Of a DNA stretch of 64,000 bases, positions 46,120 to 58,064 are shown one piece after another (positions within the stretch are counted from its first letter, which is position 1; each line of letters opens with the position of its first letter). The DNA is taken from the NCBI GenBank assembly GCA_944472155.2, contig OX235271.1, forward strand, positions 103,429,256 through 103,493,255. The letters are read 5' to 3'. The stretch is from Trichobilharzia szidati (Eukaryota > Platyhelminthes > Trematoda > Strigeidida > Schistosomatidae). Below the pieces are notes generated by a model. It saw only the letters and a list, made by a program, of their open reading frames with translations. It was not told the DNA's origin and searched no databases. Both the position numbers and the translations under genes were made by a program.

Positions 46120-47515
46120 AGCTTTATGATTTACTTAATGTTCACTGTATTATGTCCCGACTAACATTGGTTCTGTTGTCATTATTCATGTTATCTTTAA
46201 TGTAACACAACATCGTTAGGTGTCTGAAACACTTACAATACGGTAGACTTGGTACAATTGAAACTGAAATAGAGTGATATAATTGTAATGAACTAAGAGT
46301 TTTCTTAAGAAGTTTTTCTTTTTAAATTATTTCCATCAACTTCTGCCTAACTTGGAGAAACAATGCATCAGTCTAACTGATTCTTCACAAATGTAGTTAT
46401 TTCAAACATTTTAAATAACGTTACTTTTCAACTGTATTTCTCACTCTAAATAGATTCTAGATGTATTCTCTATTCTTTATTTATTGATAAAACGTGAGTT
46501 TGTTTTTAACTGCTGTGGTCTGAAATTGTTACTTGTATCAAAAACTACTATGGGATACTGCTGAATTATGAAAAATAGTTCCATTTGTTTCTTATTTCGA
46601 TATCTTATGCTACACACTTATTTAAAGTAATTTAACCACCTCTTCTGATAGAGAAGCACCTCCTTTGGGTGTCTGCATTGTGCACTATAACCACAGTAGT
46701 TAATGTGAAGTCAAAAATCCGTTTTACAATATGGTGTCAGTCTTTTAAACATTAACAATTACCATAAGTGTATATAGAACAAAATATAAGAGTACGTAAT
46801 AGCTTACTAACTAAAATGGACTAAAATCCTTGCAGTTAAATTTTTTTCGTTTCATTGAATTATCTTCTAAGGTATTTAAAAAAAAAATAATCTCTATTCA
46901 TCTGTCTCAAATGACATCTGTGACGTAAGTGAATGAATTCTTTTAGAAATAAGCTAGGCAAATATCATTTATGAAGTGTGTATCACAATAATATGTTAAT
47001 ATGTAGTTGAGTATAAAAACCCTAGGAAAGGTAGATATTAACTTATCTATAATCAAGAAAAGAAAAGCTGGTGACAGAAATTGCTGTTTCGCTTAACTAA
47101 AGGAATTTGTTGGTCTTTCAAATATTTGCAAAAGAAAGTTTGTTTAGTACAGGCGAAAAAAAAACTGTGAAGTGAAATATGTTATGCAGAAAACTGTCTA
47201 AAACTAACTTATTTGATTTCTGGCCAAAAAAAAACAGTAAAAATTCCTTTTGTAGCCATTTTTATGGTATTCATTTTCTTAAGATACAATCACGTACTGA
47301 ATTTAAGCAGTAGTTAATTGTTTTATCGTTTAGCTTCTGTAGTCATTTTTGAGGCAGTTGTAATAACGAGTGCTTTAAGTTTTAGCTTCCTTTTTGTGCG
47401 TATAGTATAATATAACCAATTCTATTAGCAACAAACAAAGAGCGCCACTAAACATCAATGAGAGAAATCTAAGGAAATTTGTCTCTTTCCCTTTTCTGAC
47501 CTAAAAAGATTCGTT
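46120..47515. other. AT-rich spacer
   Basis: It contains A- or T-runs (for example 46870-46882 and 47156-47164) but no assigned feature. Confidence 0.4.
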
Positions 47516-47520
47516 CTAAA

Positions 47521-48068
47521 TAGAGGTGGAACGGATGATGAAGTCAAAGCCAACTGGGATCTGAAGAGGAAAACCAGACGGGTACTTTCGCTGTGAATTC
47601 AGTGTGAAGATCAATAGCACTGAATGAACAACATCAGAATTTTCAACACTAATGCCAGTCAAGTCTCTGTTTATGGTTTCAACAGCCTATTGCAAACTTT
47701 CATCTAAATCTGACTTTAGTCGTCCGATAGTGAAGATAAAATCGTCGAGTGGAGAGGATCGTACTGTGACATCTAGAGAACCAGAAAAGACCTGAGGCTT
47801 GCCTGATTAATATGTAGAGGGTGGATTTGACATATACTTGGGAGGCATTCAAGTAACATGACACTCCAGACAGGCCGTCTACTGAAACTTGAATAGGAAG
47901 CGACGAGTGAGGTATTGTTCTAAAGATGACATGGAGGCGATTGTGTGAACAGAAAATGAAAGCTTGTAAGTAATCGTGAAGTCAGAGGATCGAGAACAAT
48001 GGAGATATAATTTGAAACGGAGGTGGGCCCTATTTCCTATTCGGAACCCAAGGATGGTAAAATAATAA
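47521..48068 (+). pseudogene. RTE 3' fragment, heavily decayed
   Basis: GGAACGGATGATGAAGTCAA is the GTDDEV block. CATCAGAATTTTCAACACTA corresponds to the (K)IRIFNTN block. TGGATTTGACATATACTTGG matches WI(G)HxL; the end has GAACCCAAGG followed by TAAAATAATAA. No open frame survives. Confidence 0.7.
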
Positions 48069-48475
48069 CATTTGATATTATCTGTGAATGGTTGATTTAA
48101 TGTTGGCAACATCATTTCATGGATAAATATAGAATTATTTATTAAGACTAATGGTGTCCAAAACTGTACTTTCTTTTTTTAAAGCAAAGTGTACTGATAC
48201 ACATATCTCTGTTTATTCAGACACCTACCGTTTGCCATCATTCGTGTAGGGATAATATGAAACGCCCATCAGTTTTCTAAAATAAAACTAAGAAACGCTT
48301 TTTTGAATAAGACAAAATGAATAAACATAATCAGTAATCTGAATAGTATTAACTTCTTTCATGATAAGAATGACTGGAATTGGTTATTACGTTTAGGATA
48401 GATTTTTTATTCAGATCTTTCTTTGAAGCTGAAGCCTACTGAATTATTTCTTCGCATGTATGTAGCAATGAATCA

Positions 48476-48700
48476 TTTGTTAAAAACTCGTAGTTGTTGG
48501 GTTGTGGTTGATCAAAAAATTCAGGATGCGCGTTTCTTCCTGTTTCGGACTCTTCATCTATATGTTACTTTGCCTCAGCTACAATTTTTTAAATTGGAAG
48601 CCTCAACAGATACCTCGATTAAGAAGTCGAAGTTACTTGTTTGGTGGTCATCAGAAGTAGAACTCAAGACGCGCGTTTCTTCCAATGCCAAAATGAAGCT
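48476..48700 (-). mobile_element. Sm-alpha-type SINE, two hammerhead relics
   Basis: On the minus strand, AGATGAAGAGTCCGAAACAG followed by GAAGAAACGCGCATCCTG (about 48560-48515) keeps most of the Sm-alpha hammerhead with changes in the first core. A second relic near 48690-48640 holds GAAGAAACGCGCGTCTTGAG and the downstream tail. Confidence 0.6.
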
Positions 48701-49020
48701 GATTAATACGGTCAGATGTATCAAAAGGAGTAAAAGTAGGCTCTTAAGGATTTATGTATTATCAGATTACAGTCTTAAATCAAAATGAGGTTTAGTTACA
48801 GGTCTTCTATTGAATGTGGGTTTAAAATAAGAAAACAAAGTTTGAAAATATCATTTCACTTACCCAATTACGCTATAACTAACTGAATTTCGTACTTAGG
48901 AACAATTTGTTAGATAATAAAATCTGACAGCCTTATTTATAACTGTCAGTAGCATCCATTAATGGATAGTGGTAATTTATACGCATTATATTATGTCTTC
49001 AATATATAGTGACTAACAAG

Positions 49021-49076
49021 GAAGTTCAGGATGCGCGTATCGTCCTTCCAGCGTCTCATCAGCTAGATATATCTCC
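49021..49076 (-). ncRNA. Sm-alpha-type hammerhead relic
   Basis: The minus strand reads TCTAGCTGATGAGACGCTGG then AAGGACGATACGCGCATCCT. The CTGATGA core and stem I are present; GAAA has become GATA and stem II is damaged. Confidence 0.6.
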
Positions 49077-49169
49077 AAATAAGATTGAATATTTCAGTTA
49101 AGTAAAGATAAATGATTGCAAAAGTTTCAAACGTTTCAAAAATTCAAAGCATCCATTACATGAAGACTA

Positions 49170-49300
49170 ACTATTGTGGTTCAGTAGCCTGGTAGGTAAC
49201 TTGTTTGGATTCAAGTTGGATCGAGAACCCCATCACTAACTGAGATGCAGGTGCATTCAGCTGATAAGTATCCAAATGATGAATCGAGTGTGCTGTTTTT
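49170..49300 (+). mobile_element. Sm-alpha-type SINE head
   Basis: An A-box-like TGGTTCAGTAGCCTGGTAGG and B-box-like GGATTCAAGTTGG are followed by GAGATGCAGGTGCATTCAGC, TGATAAGTATCC and a decayed GATGAATC in place of GACGAAAC. This is the tRNA-to-hammerhead order of Sm-alpha. Confidence 0.6.
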
Positions 49301-49444
49301 GCAGCTACCTACAGTTTATCAAATAAAGTCACGATTGTAGAAGTGTCAGAAGAGACTATTTTATTCAGTAAAGACAAAAAGAAGGAAATTTAGAAGTTCC
49401 AATGCATGAATTCATCTATTTTCAAATACTGATTTTTTGCAGGG

Positions 49445-49740
49445 ATTTTATTTGATTGGTTGGAGGATCTCATCATGAGCTGACATCAGTTAAAGAACCA
49501 CTGGAAAACCTACAGGGAGTACTGGACAGCTGTTTCGTCCTAGGTTGAGACCCTTCTTCAGTACGCCCCCACTGAGGTTCGGACCCAGGACCTTCTGGTT
49601 ACAAGGCAAGCTCGTAGACCATTAAGCCACTGGGACCTGATGCAATGGCTATCCCTCGAATTTTAACTTCTGCCAATTCATGACATAGCGCGACCACTTC
49701 GTAATGTCTTCTTCGATGAGTTACTGTCTCACAGTAACTT
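49445..49740 (-). mobile_element. tRNA-HHR SINE copy
   Basis: On the minus strand: GCATCAGGTCCCAGTGGCTT, AATGGTCTACGAG (A box), B box GGTCCGAACCTC, hammerhead with CTGAAGAAGGGTCTCAACCT and AGGACGAAAC, and tail. The core CTGAAGA and GAAA are kept, but the first stem II strand is altered. Confidence 0.72.
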
Positions 49741-49749
49741 ACATTTTCC

Positions 49750-51285
49750 GCGAAGCAGTTAAATAAATGCTATGGAAATACCCTCTTAGTTCGATTAATA
49801 ATGACAGGAGCAGCTTTTTCGCTAGACACATGGGTTTTATATTACCATTAAAGTATTACTTCCTGTGAAGCGATATCATAAACACTAAATAAAAGTGCAG
49901 TGAATTACGGCTACGGAATGATCAGTACTTTGTGTCTGAAACTTAATATTAATGCTAACAAAATTCTGTAGGGAAACTCGCCCTCACAGCGCACTTCAAA
50001 TTGATGTTTGATAGCCAGGGCAGATGAATAGTAAACTCTAAACCTAGGTTTCCTACTTTCAAACTCTTCTACTTGGAGATTCTGTAACATGGAAGGAACT
50101 TATGTTGTCTCGGAGATTGGACTACGTCAGCCAATGCTGCACTAAGATAGGATACTGTTGAACTGTTTGAAACGACATTAGACCTTTGGTTAGACTATAA
50201 TGGACACATTGTTTGGGTACTAGAGAGTAATTAATGTTATGTATTTAATCTCTTGTATTCATACTGACTGAGTAATTTTGTGTAATGGAAAATACAAAGT
50301 ATCCTTCTCCTATCCTAGTATGTGCATACTTAGTTAACCTTGGTCTACCTATCCGCATCATGAATTTAACTGTACGTCGGATGGCAGCCAGTATAGTCAT
50401 GCCATCCGAAGTCATAGCAACCAAAATCAGCCGGATATGTGTATAACGTAGTCACTAGAGAAAGTGACATGACTCAATACTTTAATTTTAAAGTAGGTAG
50501 TGATCTAGGTCAATCCTGAAGATTCTATGTTGGAAACTAGCATAATCGCATTTAAATATGTTCTACTTAGCAACAAACCCAAGAACATAATTGTAGAACA
50601 ATGTCCGCCATGCATAATTCCTTTTAGGAGTTCTATCCAGCTTACATGTCATGTGATGCAGGTAATTTTCTGAAAAAGTGTCCTAAAATAAGACTACACA
50701 ATAAAATTCGCTAATTACTTCGAAACATAAAATAAGATAGGCGGATAGACCTTCAAAGCTAAATTTCCTTTGAGAAATTCTGTTACTTTATTCCGCATAA
50801 AAATGTATATATTGATACTAGCGTTCAAAGAATCCCAAAAGACTCATTTATACCATTATTTTTGTTCATACAACTATAAAAAGTGACTAGTACTTCAAAA
50901 AATCTATAAAAACAAGTTATTGCTAGTCCATGTAGTTTTCTGGGTACAAAAATATCCGTATTTCAGTTATTTAGAAATGATAATAGTAATGAAAATTCAT
51001 GTTCTATGTAAACTAGTCCTTTTATTATCTATTATAAATGTGGATAAAAGATTCAAAAAAGAAATGAAAGAATAGTGTATTTCTGTAGAGATAACGAAGA
51101 CAGAATTAAAACGTCTATAAGTAAAATCACGGCTGCATTGAAGGCATTACTAACTGAAAAGGAAGAGAAAACTGATGTTGGAGATTTATGAGACATGATA
51201 AATTGGAAATTTCAATAGGTCATTTAGTCTGTTCTTTAGCTTATATGAATTTCATCTGAAAATCAATTCACTGTGCAGTTACTAT
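49750..51285. other. AT-rich spacer
   Basis: Nothing gene-like is seen. A short unassigned segment near 50340-50460 is slightly GC-richer than its flanks. Confidence 0.35.
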
Positions 51286-51289
51286 GTGA

Positions 51290-51560
51290 ATTCTTCATGG
51301 GTGGTTTCCAAAACGTTGGGTATGAGGATAAATATTCGCACATGATACTCATTTTGAGAGTTGGAAGACGTTTTGATTCCTTAGGTATTAAATTTCGTGG
51401 ATAGCTTTTAACCGGAAGGCAATTCATTTGACTGCTGATGAAGTCACCAGTGAGAACTGCTGAAGGGTCACAAACTAGACGAAAAAGCTGCCCGAAACCC
51501 ACTGGTTTTCAGTGATGTCTTAGCTTACATCTGTTCGTGACGAAACCTATCTTGAAATCA
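51290..51560 (+). mobile_element. tRNA-HHR SINE copy, diverged
   Basis: AACCGGAAGGCAATTC is a trace of the tRNA part. GAACTGCTGAAGGGTCACAA and ACTAGACGAAAAAGCTGCCC are hammerhead-derived with both cores changed. The tail follows (GTCTTAGCTTACATCTGTTC). Confidence 0.5.
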
Positions 51561-51564
51561 ATCA

Positions 51565-52775
51565 AGTTCTTACGAATGTTTCATGAAACTGCAGTACGGA
51601 ATATGAGGGGCAAATATCAGGAGGTAAAGTAGAAGTGTGTGTTATCCAAAATATCAATAGGGCAAGTTCCTTATCGCCTTTTTTCACTTAACACGCAATT
51701 ACTAGGAAACATTTCTAGGAGTTAATTTAAACTACTTATATTTTTTTGAAGTAGATGAATGATTGTGCAAACATTTTACTCAGAACTACTACTCTACTAC
51801 GAATGGAAATCCGGATAACAACCAGGCCTTAATCATCACTCAACAGATATTATTTGGTTGGTTTAGTTCATCTATTACTGCAGTTCACTAGAAAAGTTAT
51901 CATGCTGAAGGTTTAGAGGGTAAGTAGCCTACTAAAATAGGACCTTAAGTTTGAGACTAGTTTTAGTTTATTTATTCTTAAAATCAACGCTTTGGTGGGA
52001 ATTGCCGCCAATAAAAAAATTTCTTTTTACAGTAGCCATCTCTTTCTCTCAGATGACAAATATTGAATATGCTTCGACGAACTTACAGTATTAGGCTGTT
52101 CCGAATCTTCTTTTTAAAAACCTGCATTATCCTTTGGGGTATTGATTTATTACCAATCCATTCAGAAATACTACTAACATTTTACGCATAGCGAACAAAA
52201 GTCATTTAATTGTGGCCGAAATGAGCAAAGTTGATTCAATTCACGTCGAAGGTTACAATTTCTTCGATAGCTAACGCCTTAATACAGCGTTGAAACTAGT
52301 GTAATCAAGGGCTGGGCTGGACAGCTTTCATTGTATAATTATGTGTTGTGATATGGACTTCAGAAGTGGACGCGATGCTTGAAAGCCCTGAGCAACACTA
52401 AGTCATACAACACAATGAAAGCATTCAGCCACTTTTGTACGATCATTTTTAACACAGTTTTACAAAGTTTTCTGGTCTTTTCACGTTTAATTGGTTACGT
52501 TTGACATATTCGAGATGGCAGCACGGAAAGACGTGACAGTAATTAGATCTGCTATTTTAAGAATACCTCATTCACACTATGTAAGCAACCAATCACCAGG
52601 ATGTCCAGGATTCCGTGTTTGTACAGTTTTTAGCCTAAATCATCAGAGTATATCCTTACTGTTGAGGAAAACAGTGTTACCGTGACGACTGGGACATGTG
52701 TCAGTCAGTGTGACGAAGTCATCACGTTTTTGACCTCTTTTCTTCCCATTCCTTGAGTTCTGAGTGAATCATTGT
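51565..52775. other. Spacer with one small hairpin
   Basis: GCTTTCATTGT (about 52331) can pair with ACAATGAAAGC (about 52414). A 64-codon open frame at 52491-52685 has no recognisable family. Confidence 0.35.
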
Positions 52776-52779
52776 GCTT

Positions 52780-52945
52780 TAGGGCAAGAGTTTTGAAGTT
52801 CCAGTAGCTGTGATGTAGCTTTTGTGGAATAGAGCTGCTAGTCGCAGCCCCAGCGTTCCCTGTTTTCCCCGCTAACTACTGGATAGTAAATCAAATGTGG
52901 TTTAGAAAGGTATCTGGCTGGAATCGAACCCTGGACCACATACTA
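52780..52945 (-). mobile_element. tRNA-derived SINE fragment, RTE-ended family
   Basis: The minus strand shows B-box GGGTTCGATTCCAGCC, then CTATCCAGTAGTTAGC and GCTGCGACTAGCAGC. The RTE-type 3' end is mostly lost. Confidence 0.5.
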
Positions 52946-53492
52946 GGTTAATTGATATAAATAAACTGATTGCTTGGTGGTTACCATTGTAGATGTATAG
53001 TGTTTAGTCTTTTTTTCTGATTAAAATCTATCGGTCCAGGGATTTCACAGTTTCAATGATAATTTTGCATATTGTATTGGGTAGACTCGTACATGTTAAT
53101 TAAAATATTTTCTATAAATTGATAATTTTTTTGTCGGCATGTATAGTAAATGCTAATATTTACTGAACTCAAAAGTTATTTTTTGAGATTACAAATACAA
53201 TAATTCTTCAAATAGCAGAATGTGAGATCTTTTATTTTAATATTTTTCATCTTTTTGTAATTCACATGACTACAAACATTTCAACTCGTCAATAGATTAA
53301 TTGAATGAGGCACATAATAATTTCTAATAAGTAATATAATGAGACTGAAAACTGAGGTTTATTGTTGTTGGCATTTCATGATTGATTATATTTTTTAAAA
53401 AATTATAGCAGAAGTGTAAGTGAGGATGACACACATTCCAAATAGCAGGATATACTGTTTCAGGGAGCAAGTATACAAAAAGATTCTATTTA

Positions 53493-53775
53493 TCATGAGC
53501 TGACATTGGTTAGAGAACCATTGGAAAACCTGGGAGTACTGGACAGCTGTTTCGTCCTAGTTTGGGACTCTTCATCAGTACGAACCCACCGGGGTTTGAA
53601 CTCAGGACCTTCTGGTTACAAGGCGAGCAGGCTCGTAGACCATTAAGCCACTGGGACCCGATCCAATGGCTCAACAGCGCAACAGCGCAACAGCCAATGG
53701 TTTTCTAACCAATGTCAGCTCATGATGAAATCCTGTAACCAATCAACCAAATCCCTACAAACCAATACTTGAAGG
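53493..53775 (-). mobile_element. tRNA-HHR SINE unit with shortened inverted end
   Basis: The flanks share TTCTATTTA (53484-53492 and 53776-53784). The minus strand has A-box region TGGCTTAATGGTCTACGAGC, B box GGTTCAAACCC-type and hammerhead (ATGAAGA, GTCCCAAACTAGGAC, GAAAC, GTC, CAGTACT) with the recurrent C-to-A core change. The right end is a plus-oriented tail (CTAACCAATGTCAGCTCATG onward) joined after a CAACAGCG triplication. Confidence 0.76.
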
Positions 53776-53789
53776 TTCTATTTAGACTA

Positions 53790-54470
53790 TTATTATTGTT
53801 ATTCCCTTGGGTTCCGAGTAGAACATAGGTCTTCAACAACACGTCTCCACTTTGATCTATTTTGCGCTGTCCTCTTCCGCCGGTTGGGGCCATGACTGCC
53901 CATAATCTCTCATATCCTCCTCACATGATCTCTTCCATGTCACCCTCGCACAGACGACCTATTTACCTCTTCCCATTGGGATTATACTCGAGTGTTGGCA
54001 TGCACTGCCCGCGATGTTATTCGACGACCTCCTCAGTGTATGCCCTATCCATCTCCATTTTCTCCTAAATATTTGTTGAGCGATCAACTCTCACCTGTTG
54101 GCTTGTTCCCACCCAGCGTTTCTTGTTACTAATTCTTTTTGTCGTGCCATTCGATCTTCAATATGCAGCTAGAGAAGTGAGCAGTTTTTGATAAAAGTTT
54201 GCAACAGGCAGTTGGAAATGCTTTCCGTGACGCGTTGGCTAAGTTCCTGACCCATATAAAAGACCTGACTTCACATTTGTGTTGAGAATCCGAATCCTGT
54301 TTTTTATGCTGGCCGAATGCAGAAGATTTCCGAACTGGTTTCAGGTTGATGAAAGCATATCTTGCCTTTCCGATTCTGGCCGGCTTTGACATCTTCATCC
54401 GTTCGGCGTGACTGTATTTGAAACGATGCTTCCTAGATAAGTGAAGGTAGTAATCTTCACTTATAACACA
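53790..54470 (-). pseudogene. RTE 3' fragment
   Basis: The minus-strand 3' tail is at the left (ATTATTATTG; GAACCCAAGGGAATAACAAT reversed, directly next to the SINE). Coding relics at 54450-54130 include LSRKHRFKY, RIGKARYAFINLKPVRKSS and CILKIEWHDKKN. Frameshifts occur throughout. Confidence 0.78.
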
Positions 54471-54474
54471 CAAT

Positions 54475-55010
54475 ACTATCCAATATTTTCATTGTTTCCA
54501 GAATGGAAATATTTGTTATTTGATTAATCATGGTTATGACTATTATGACCACTTTGTTAGGTGAACTACAGGTTCATTTCTTTCAAGTTGCTTAGCAGGA
54601 AAAGCCGATATTGAAAATTGGAGTAGTATACTTCTAACTACTGTTTGAATGTTGTTGTCTGTTCAACAGTATACTCCCCTTCACTCCTTCACTCAGATGC
54701 CTTGCAAAGGGTAGTGCGGATAACATATTTGGCCACTTAATTTTTACACAAATAAGGTCTCTTCTAGCTGAAGGTGCAACTAGAGTTGACTTTCATAGCT
54801 TTCATTACAACGTTCCTATGAATTCTCAAATATTTATTGTGTTTATGTTAGACAGCAGTCACATATCTATTTTAACTGAATGTCAGACTGTTGCTTGCAC
54901 TTAAGTTACGTTCCACTTATGAAAGTTATATGAATTTTCATAGTCTAAAAGCATGGTAGTAGTAGCTTCAACCATTTCACCGTTTACAGCACTTAGTTCC
55001 TTTTATGAAT
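54475..55010. other. Spacer
   Basis: No recognisable coding or repeat structure is seen. Confidence 0.35.
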
Positions 55011-55013
55011 TTT

Positions 55014-55560
55014 GACGACACAATAAGTGTAACAACAGAAGACAAGAGCCAGGCAACAGATCGTTTATTAAGGAAAATCAACACATATTTATAGATTTTA
55101 ATGTACATTATTATAGATTATTGTTAGTAGAAAATGCAGTCTTTTGATTGGTTGTTTCTCACAGAAAGTTAACCTTGCATCTCTTTGTGGCTGTGTCAGA
55201 TCAGCCATATGCTAGCTGTATCCGCCTACGCAAAGCCTTTGTTCTCATTTTCTCACCACCGATATTGGGGACATAAACACTGACGTCAATTACTGTCTAC
55301 CAACTTTGGCTAGCAGCCAGCTCTCACCACATAAGAAGTTATTTATCTGAAACGCGTAATGTATTTGCGCAACACATTTCGGACATTCTGACCACACACG
55401 TGATTGTTACACACAGTTATAAAGAAGGCAAGAAAGCATAAATTATTACAATACAGGTCTGATTGTGTGCAGGTCAACGTCACAAATAATGAGTAGGGAG
55501 ATGACACAAAAGTGTGGGTAAGAGAGGTAGAAAAACAACAAAACACAAGAAAGGGGTTGA
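55014..55560 (-). mobile_element. LTR-like repeat (candidate), minus orientation
   Basis: Read on the minus strand the end runs CCTTAATAAACGATCTGTTG to TTATTGTGTCGTCA: an AATAAA signal about 55 bp before a CA end, typical of an LTR R-U5 region. The upstream part (55560-55335) is repeated at 56000-56165 in opposite orientation and partly at 6820-6910. No target-site duplication could be fixed, so the outer boundary is uncertain. A DNA transposon is the alternative. Confidence 0.4.
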
Positions 55561-55798
55561 AAATTGAACCTTGTTTCTAAATTGGATTACCAAGGCAGGT
55601 TTAAAGTAATAATAATATAATAACTTTTGGATACATAAGGCAGGTTTAAGCCTTTTTATGGCCTAGGCTTCAACGAATTTAAGTATGTTACCCAAACTTG
55701 TTTTTTATATATGGGTTTAAAAGCATTACTGAAACCAGATTTATGACTTGTCTCTATTATGTGCTTCGCTATAGATGATGCTGAACATCTATTTTAGT

Positions 55799-55990
55799 GC
55801 GTCGGCAGCGCAGCGGTTAGGACTCTCACCGACCATGCACATGGTCCGGGGTTCGATCCCCTGCCGACGCACACCAGGTATATATGGTCGGCCTGCAAAA
55901 TTCGGGATACCGATATCATACTGCAAATTCCATAATTGTACCAAAATTACTGTGGTTTCAAGCTATAATCGAAAAAAATTGTATTCGGTG
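55799..55990 (+). mobile_element. tRNA-derived SINE with near-intact tRNA head, third family
   Basis: 55799-55871 has tRNA length (73 nt): 7-bp perfect acceptor stem GCGTCGG/CCGACGC with discriminator A, A-box-like GCGCAGCGGTTAGGAC, an anticodon-arm-like GACC...GGTC hairpin, and T arm CGGGG TTCGATC CCCTG with the B box GGTTCGATCCC. The D arm and anticodon loop are irregular. The following 115 bp (ATGGTCGGCCTGCAAAATTC onward) is shared with 31345-31430, which marks it as a SINE rather than a functional tRNA gene. Confidence 0.75.
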
Positions 55991-55999
55991 CCTTTTTTT

Positions 56000-56165
56000 A
56001 TTTGTGACCTTGACCTACTCACAATCTGACCTGTGTTGTAATAATTCGTGCTCTCTCGCCTCCTGTGTAACTGTGTATGACAAGTGCATGTGTGATGAGA
56101 ATGTCGGAAATGTGTTGCGTAAATACATTACACATTCCAGATTAACTACGTCTTCTTATTGTGTT
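56000..56165 (+). repeat. Repeat, inverted partner of 55335-55560
   Basis: GACCTACTCACAATCTGACC to ACGTCTTCTTATTG is about 80% alike by eye to the reversed 55335-55560 segment. The SINE at 55799 lies between the two arms. Confidence 0.55.
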
Positions 56166-56289
56166 GTCGATGTTTCACAATTTATGCGCATAACCTCAAT
56201 CGGTAAACTGTAACATCATGGGAAAATTTAGTTTCTCGTCACATTATTAATTAAAATATTTAAATATATTATTAGCAGTCTTCTGAATG

Positions 56290-56410
56290 GCTAACTTTGT
56301 TTACCATATTAGTTTGTTTATTAGATATATCACACAGTGAAAAAGTATTATTTACTGGATGACGTTTCGAACAAAATTTATTGTTCATAATCATATCAAT
56401 AACTTTATCA
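56290..56410 (-). repeat. PLE terminal sequence, isolated
   Basis: On the minus strand, TGATATGATTATGAACAATA then GTTCGAAACGTCATCC and CACTGTGTGATATATC match the 3' end of the PLE at 41552-41645. GAACAA...TTGTTC is a 6-bp hairpin directly before GAAACGTC, as in PLE hammerheads; the other core is not CTGANGA. Confidence 0.6.
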
Positions 56411-56494
56411 ATATCAATAATTTACTTAAAACTTCGAATGGTAATAGATTACATAATAATTCACAATTCATCTTCAATTGGTACTGACTAGTTA

Positions 56495-56595
56495 TTCAGA
56501 GTTGGCAGAAGTTAGAATTCATGGGCCACTGGATCAAGTCCCAGTGGCTTAATGGTCTACGATCTCGCCTTGTAACCAGAAGGCCCTGTATACCT
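56495..56595 (+). mobile_element. tRNA-HHR SINE fragment (tRNA part)
   Basis: TTGGCAGAAGTTAGAATTCA, CCAGTGGCTTAATGGTCTAC and CTTGTAACCAGAAGG, with a break before the B box. The hammerhead is absent. Confidence 0.6.
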
Positions 56596-57323
56596 TATGT
56601 TCAACACACATTTTGCACAAATTTTCCATGTTGGAGTACTTCTGGACTTCATACTGTATTTCTTTGTGTTCTTTCCACGTCTCCCATGTATCTCGGCCAC
56701 GCTGTATCATATACCTTCTCTGACATCATATGTAACTCCTCTGTATCTGATGCTTTTATGCCGTGAAAGTCTCTTTATATACTACTAATAAATCTTATCA
56801 GTAGGACTTGCCGCAATAAGATTCACTCAGTAGGTGATTATCTAATTGTTTCCACTGCCAATAAGTTCCATGTTACTGACCGACCACTTAGCTACGATTT
56901 TGCATAAATCTTTGTTTTTGATTTATTACTCGAAATCTTCACATCAGTCACTTTAATTTAGCTCTATCAGTTATAATAAAGCACGAGGTTTGATGTAAAT
57001 TAAAAGGTGAAAAGATAGATAAGCGTACACAAAGTGGCAGTTCATTGCAATCTCTCAAAAGAATTGGCATCGAACTGGACAAAATATTCTGGATGCCCTT
57101 CAAGGGCATCGTTGTAAATATTAAGTATAGGTCGCGCTTTCCTATACAAATCTAACAGTATTTTAATATTCTGTAATTAAAATAACTGGAACCGAAATCT
57201 GCATACACTTTGCAACATATTTCTAGTGCTGCCACTTAAGAATTTCGATTATGTGATTCCGAAAAGCTTTTTGTGTGTATTTTGACCCTTGTATTAAGGA
57301 GTTGAGATAACATGTAATAAGAA

Positions 57324-57619
57324 CATTTGTAAAAAATTATATTTGTAAAATCTCAGCGAGATTGAAATGAGTAATTCCAACGTTTCGTTCGGCAATCTGG
57401 TCCGAACTTCTTCAGGGAAATTAATCGAAATTAACATAACAGGGGTTTATATATAAAAGGAACATCACTTGTTTTTAAAAACTTTGTCCAATCATGAGTC
57501 ATTCAACAAGTATAATAAACAAAATTTTATGAGCTGTGATCAAAATTTGACCTCGAACTTACAAATATTGGTCTACTTTGTTAAACACTTTAAACAGAGT
57601 GTGTGTGTGGTAAACAGTT
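57324..57619 (-). repeat. PLE-type terminal repeat with hammerhead, left arm of large inverted repeat
   Basis: This is nearly identical to the reverse of 58065-58371. The minus strand (about 57425-57375) carries TTTCC, core CTGAAGA plus one extra A, stem II GTTCGG...CCGAAC (6 bp, intact here), GAAA, then CGTT and GGAA as stem I return. A two-pair stem III (AC/GT) would need dimerisation, as reported for PLE hammerheads. Confidence 0.75.
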
Positions 57620-57955
57620 GTGTCAAATCTTGACGACAGTTCATTTGAATTATTTTGCAATCGAATTAAATTAACAAAGAAACTGTGTAATTGGCACAAT
57701 CATCGTGTTTTCACTCTCCGTTGGCTGCAACAGAATGCATATCCTAAATCCGTAGCTGTCGAGTCACCTGACAACTCCAGTAGGTCGAATAAAGCAGCTC
57801 AATCTTCAGAAAGAAGACAAAGCAATAAGTCCGACAGGGTGCTTCTACTAAACTCCAATCCTAAACACCATAATTTTGAAAATACGTCTAATCATAAAAT
57901 TCTAGATACTAACAGTTTGAACAGACATGAAGGTGTGATGTTAGCTGATGCATAG
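57620..57955 (+). pseudogene. PLE N-terminal fragment between inverted arms
   Basis: The 111-codon open stretch starts MSNLDDSSFELFCNRIKLTK. KKLCNWHNHRVFTLRWLQQN with YPKSVAVE resembles the N-terminal helical domain of PLE proteins (short basic helix, then xPKSx). The rest is polar (SSERRQSNKSDRVLL) without motif. The opening 30 bp is repeated at 58417-58441 just outside the right arm, as expected if each arm is normally followed by this ORF start. RT and nuclease are absent. Confidence 0.5.
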
Positions 57956-58064
57956 GAAATCCTTATTAATAAATAAAAAATGGATATGTATCACTAATTA
58001 TTAATACTTGGTCAAAATTCTCGACTGTCCATATCTTCTTATGGAGACGTTAAGAAATGTTTTA

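Noticed and set aside
55799..55871. Functional tRNA gene
   Set aside because: The D and anticodon arms are irregular and the downstream sequence is shared with another repeat copy, so a SINE is the simpler call.
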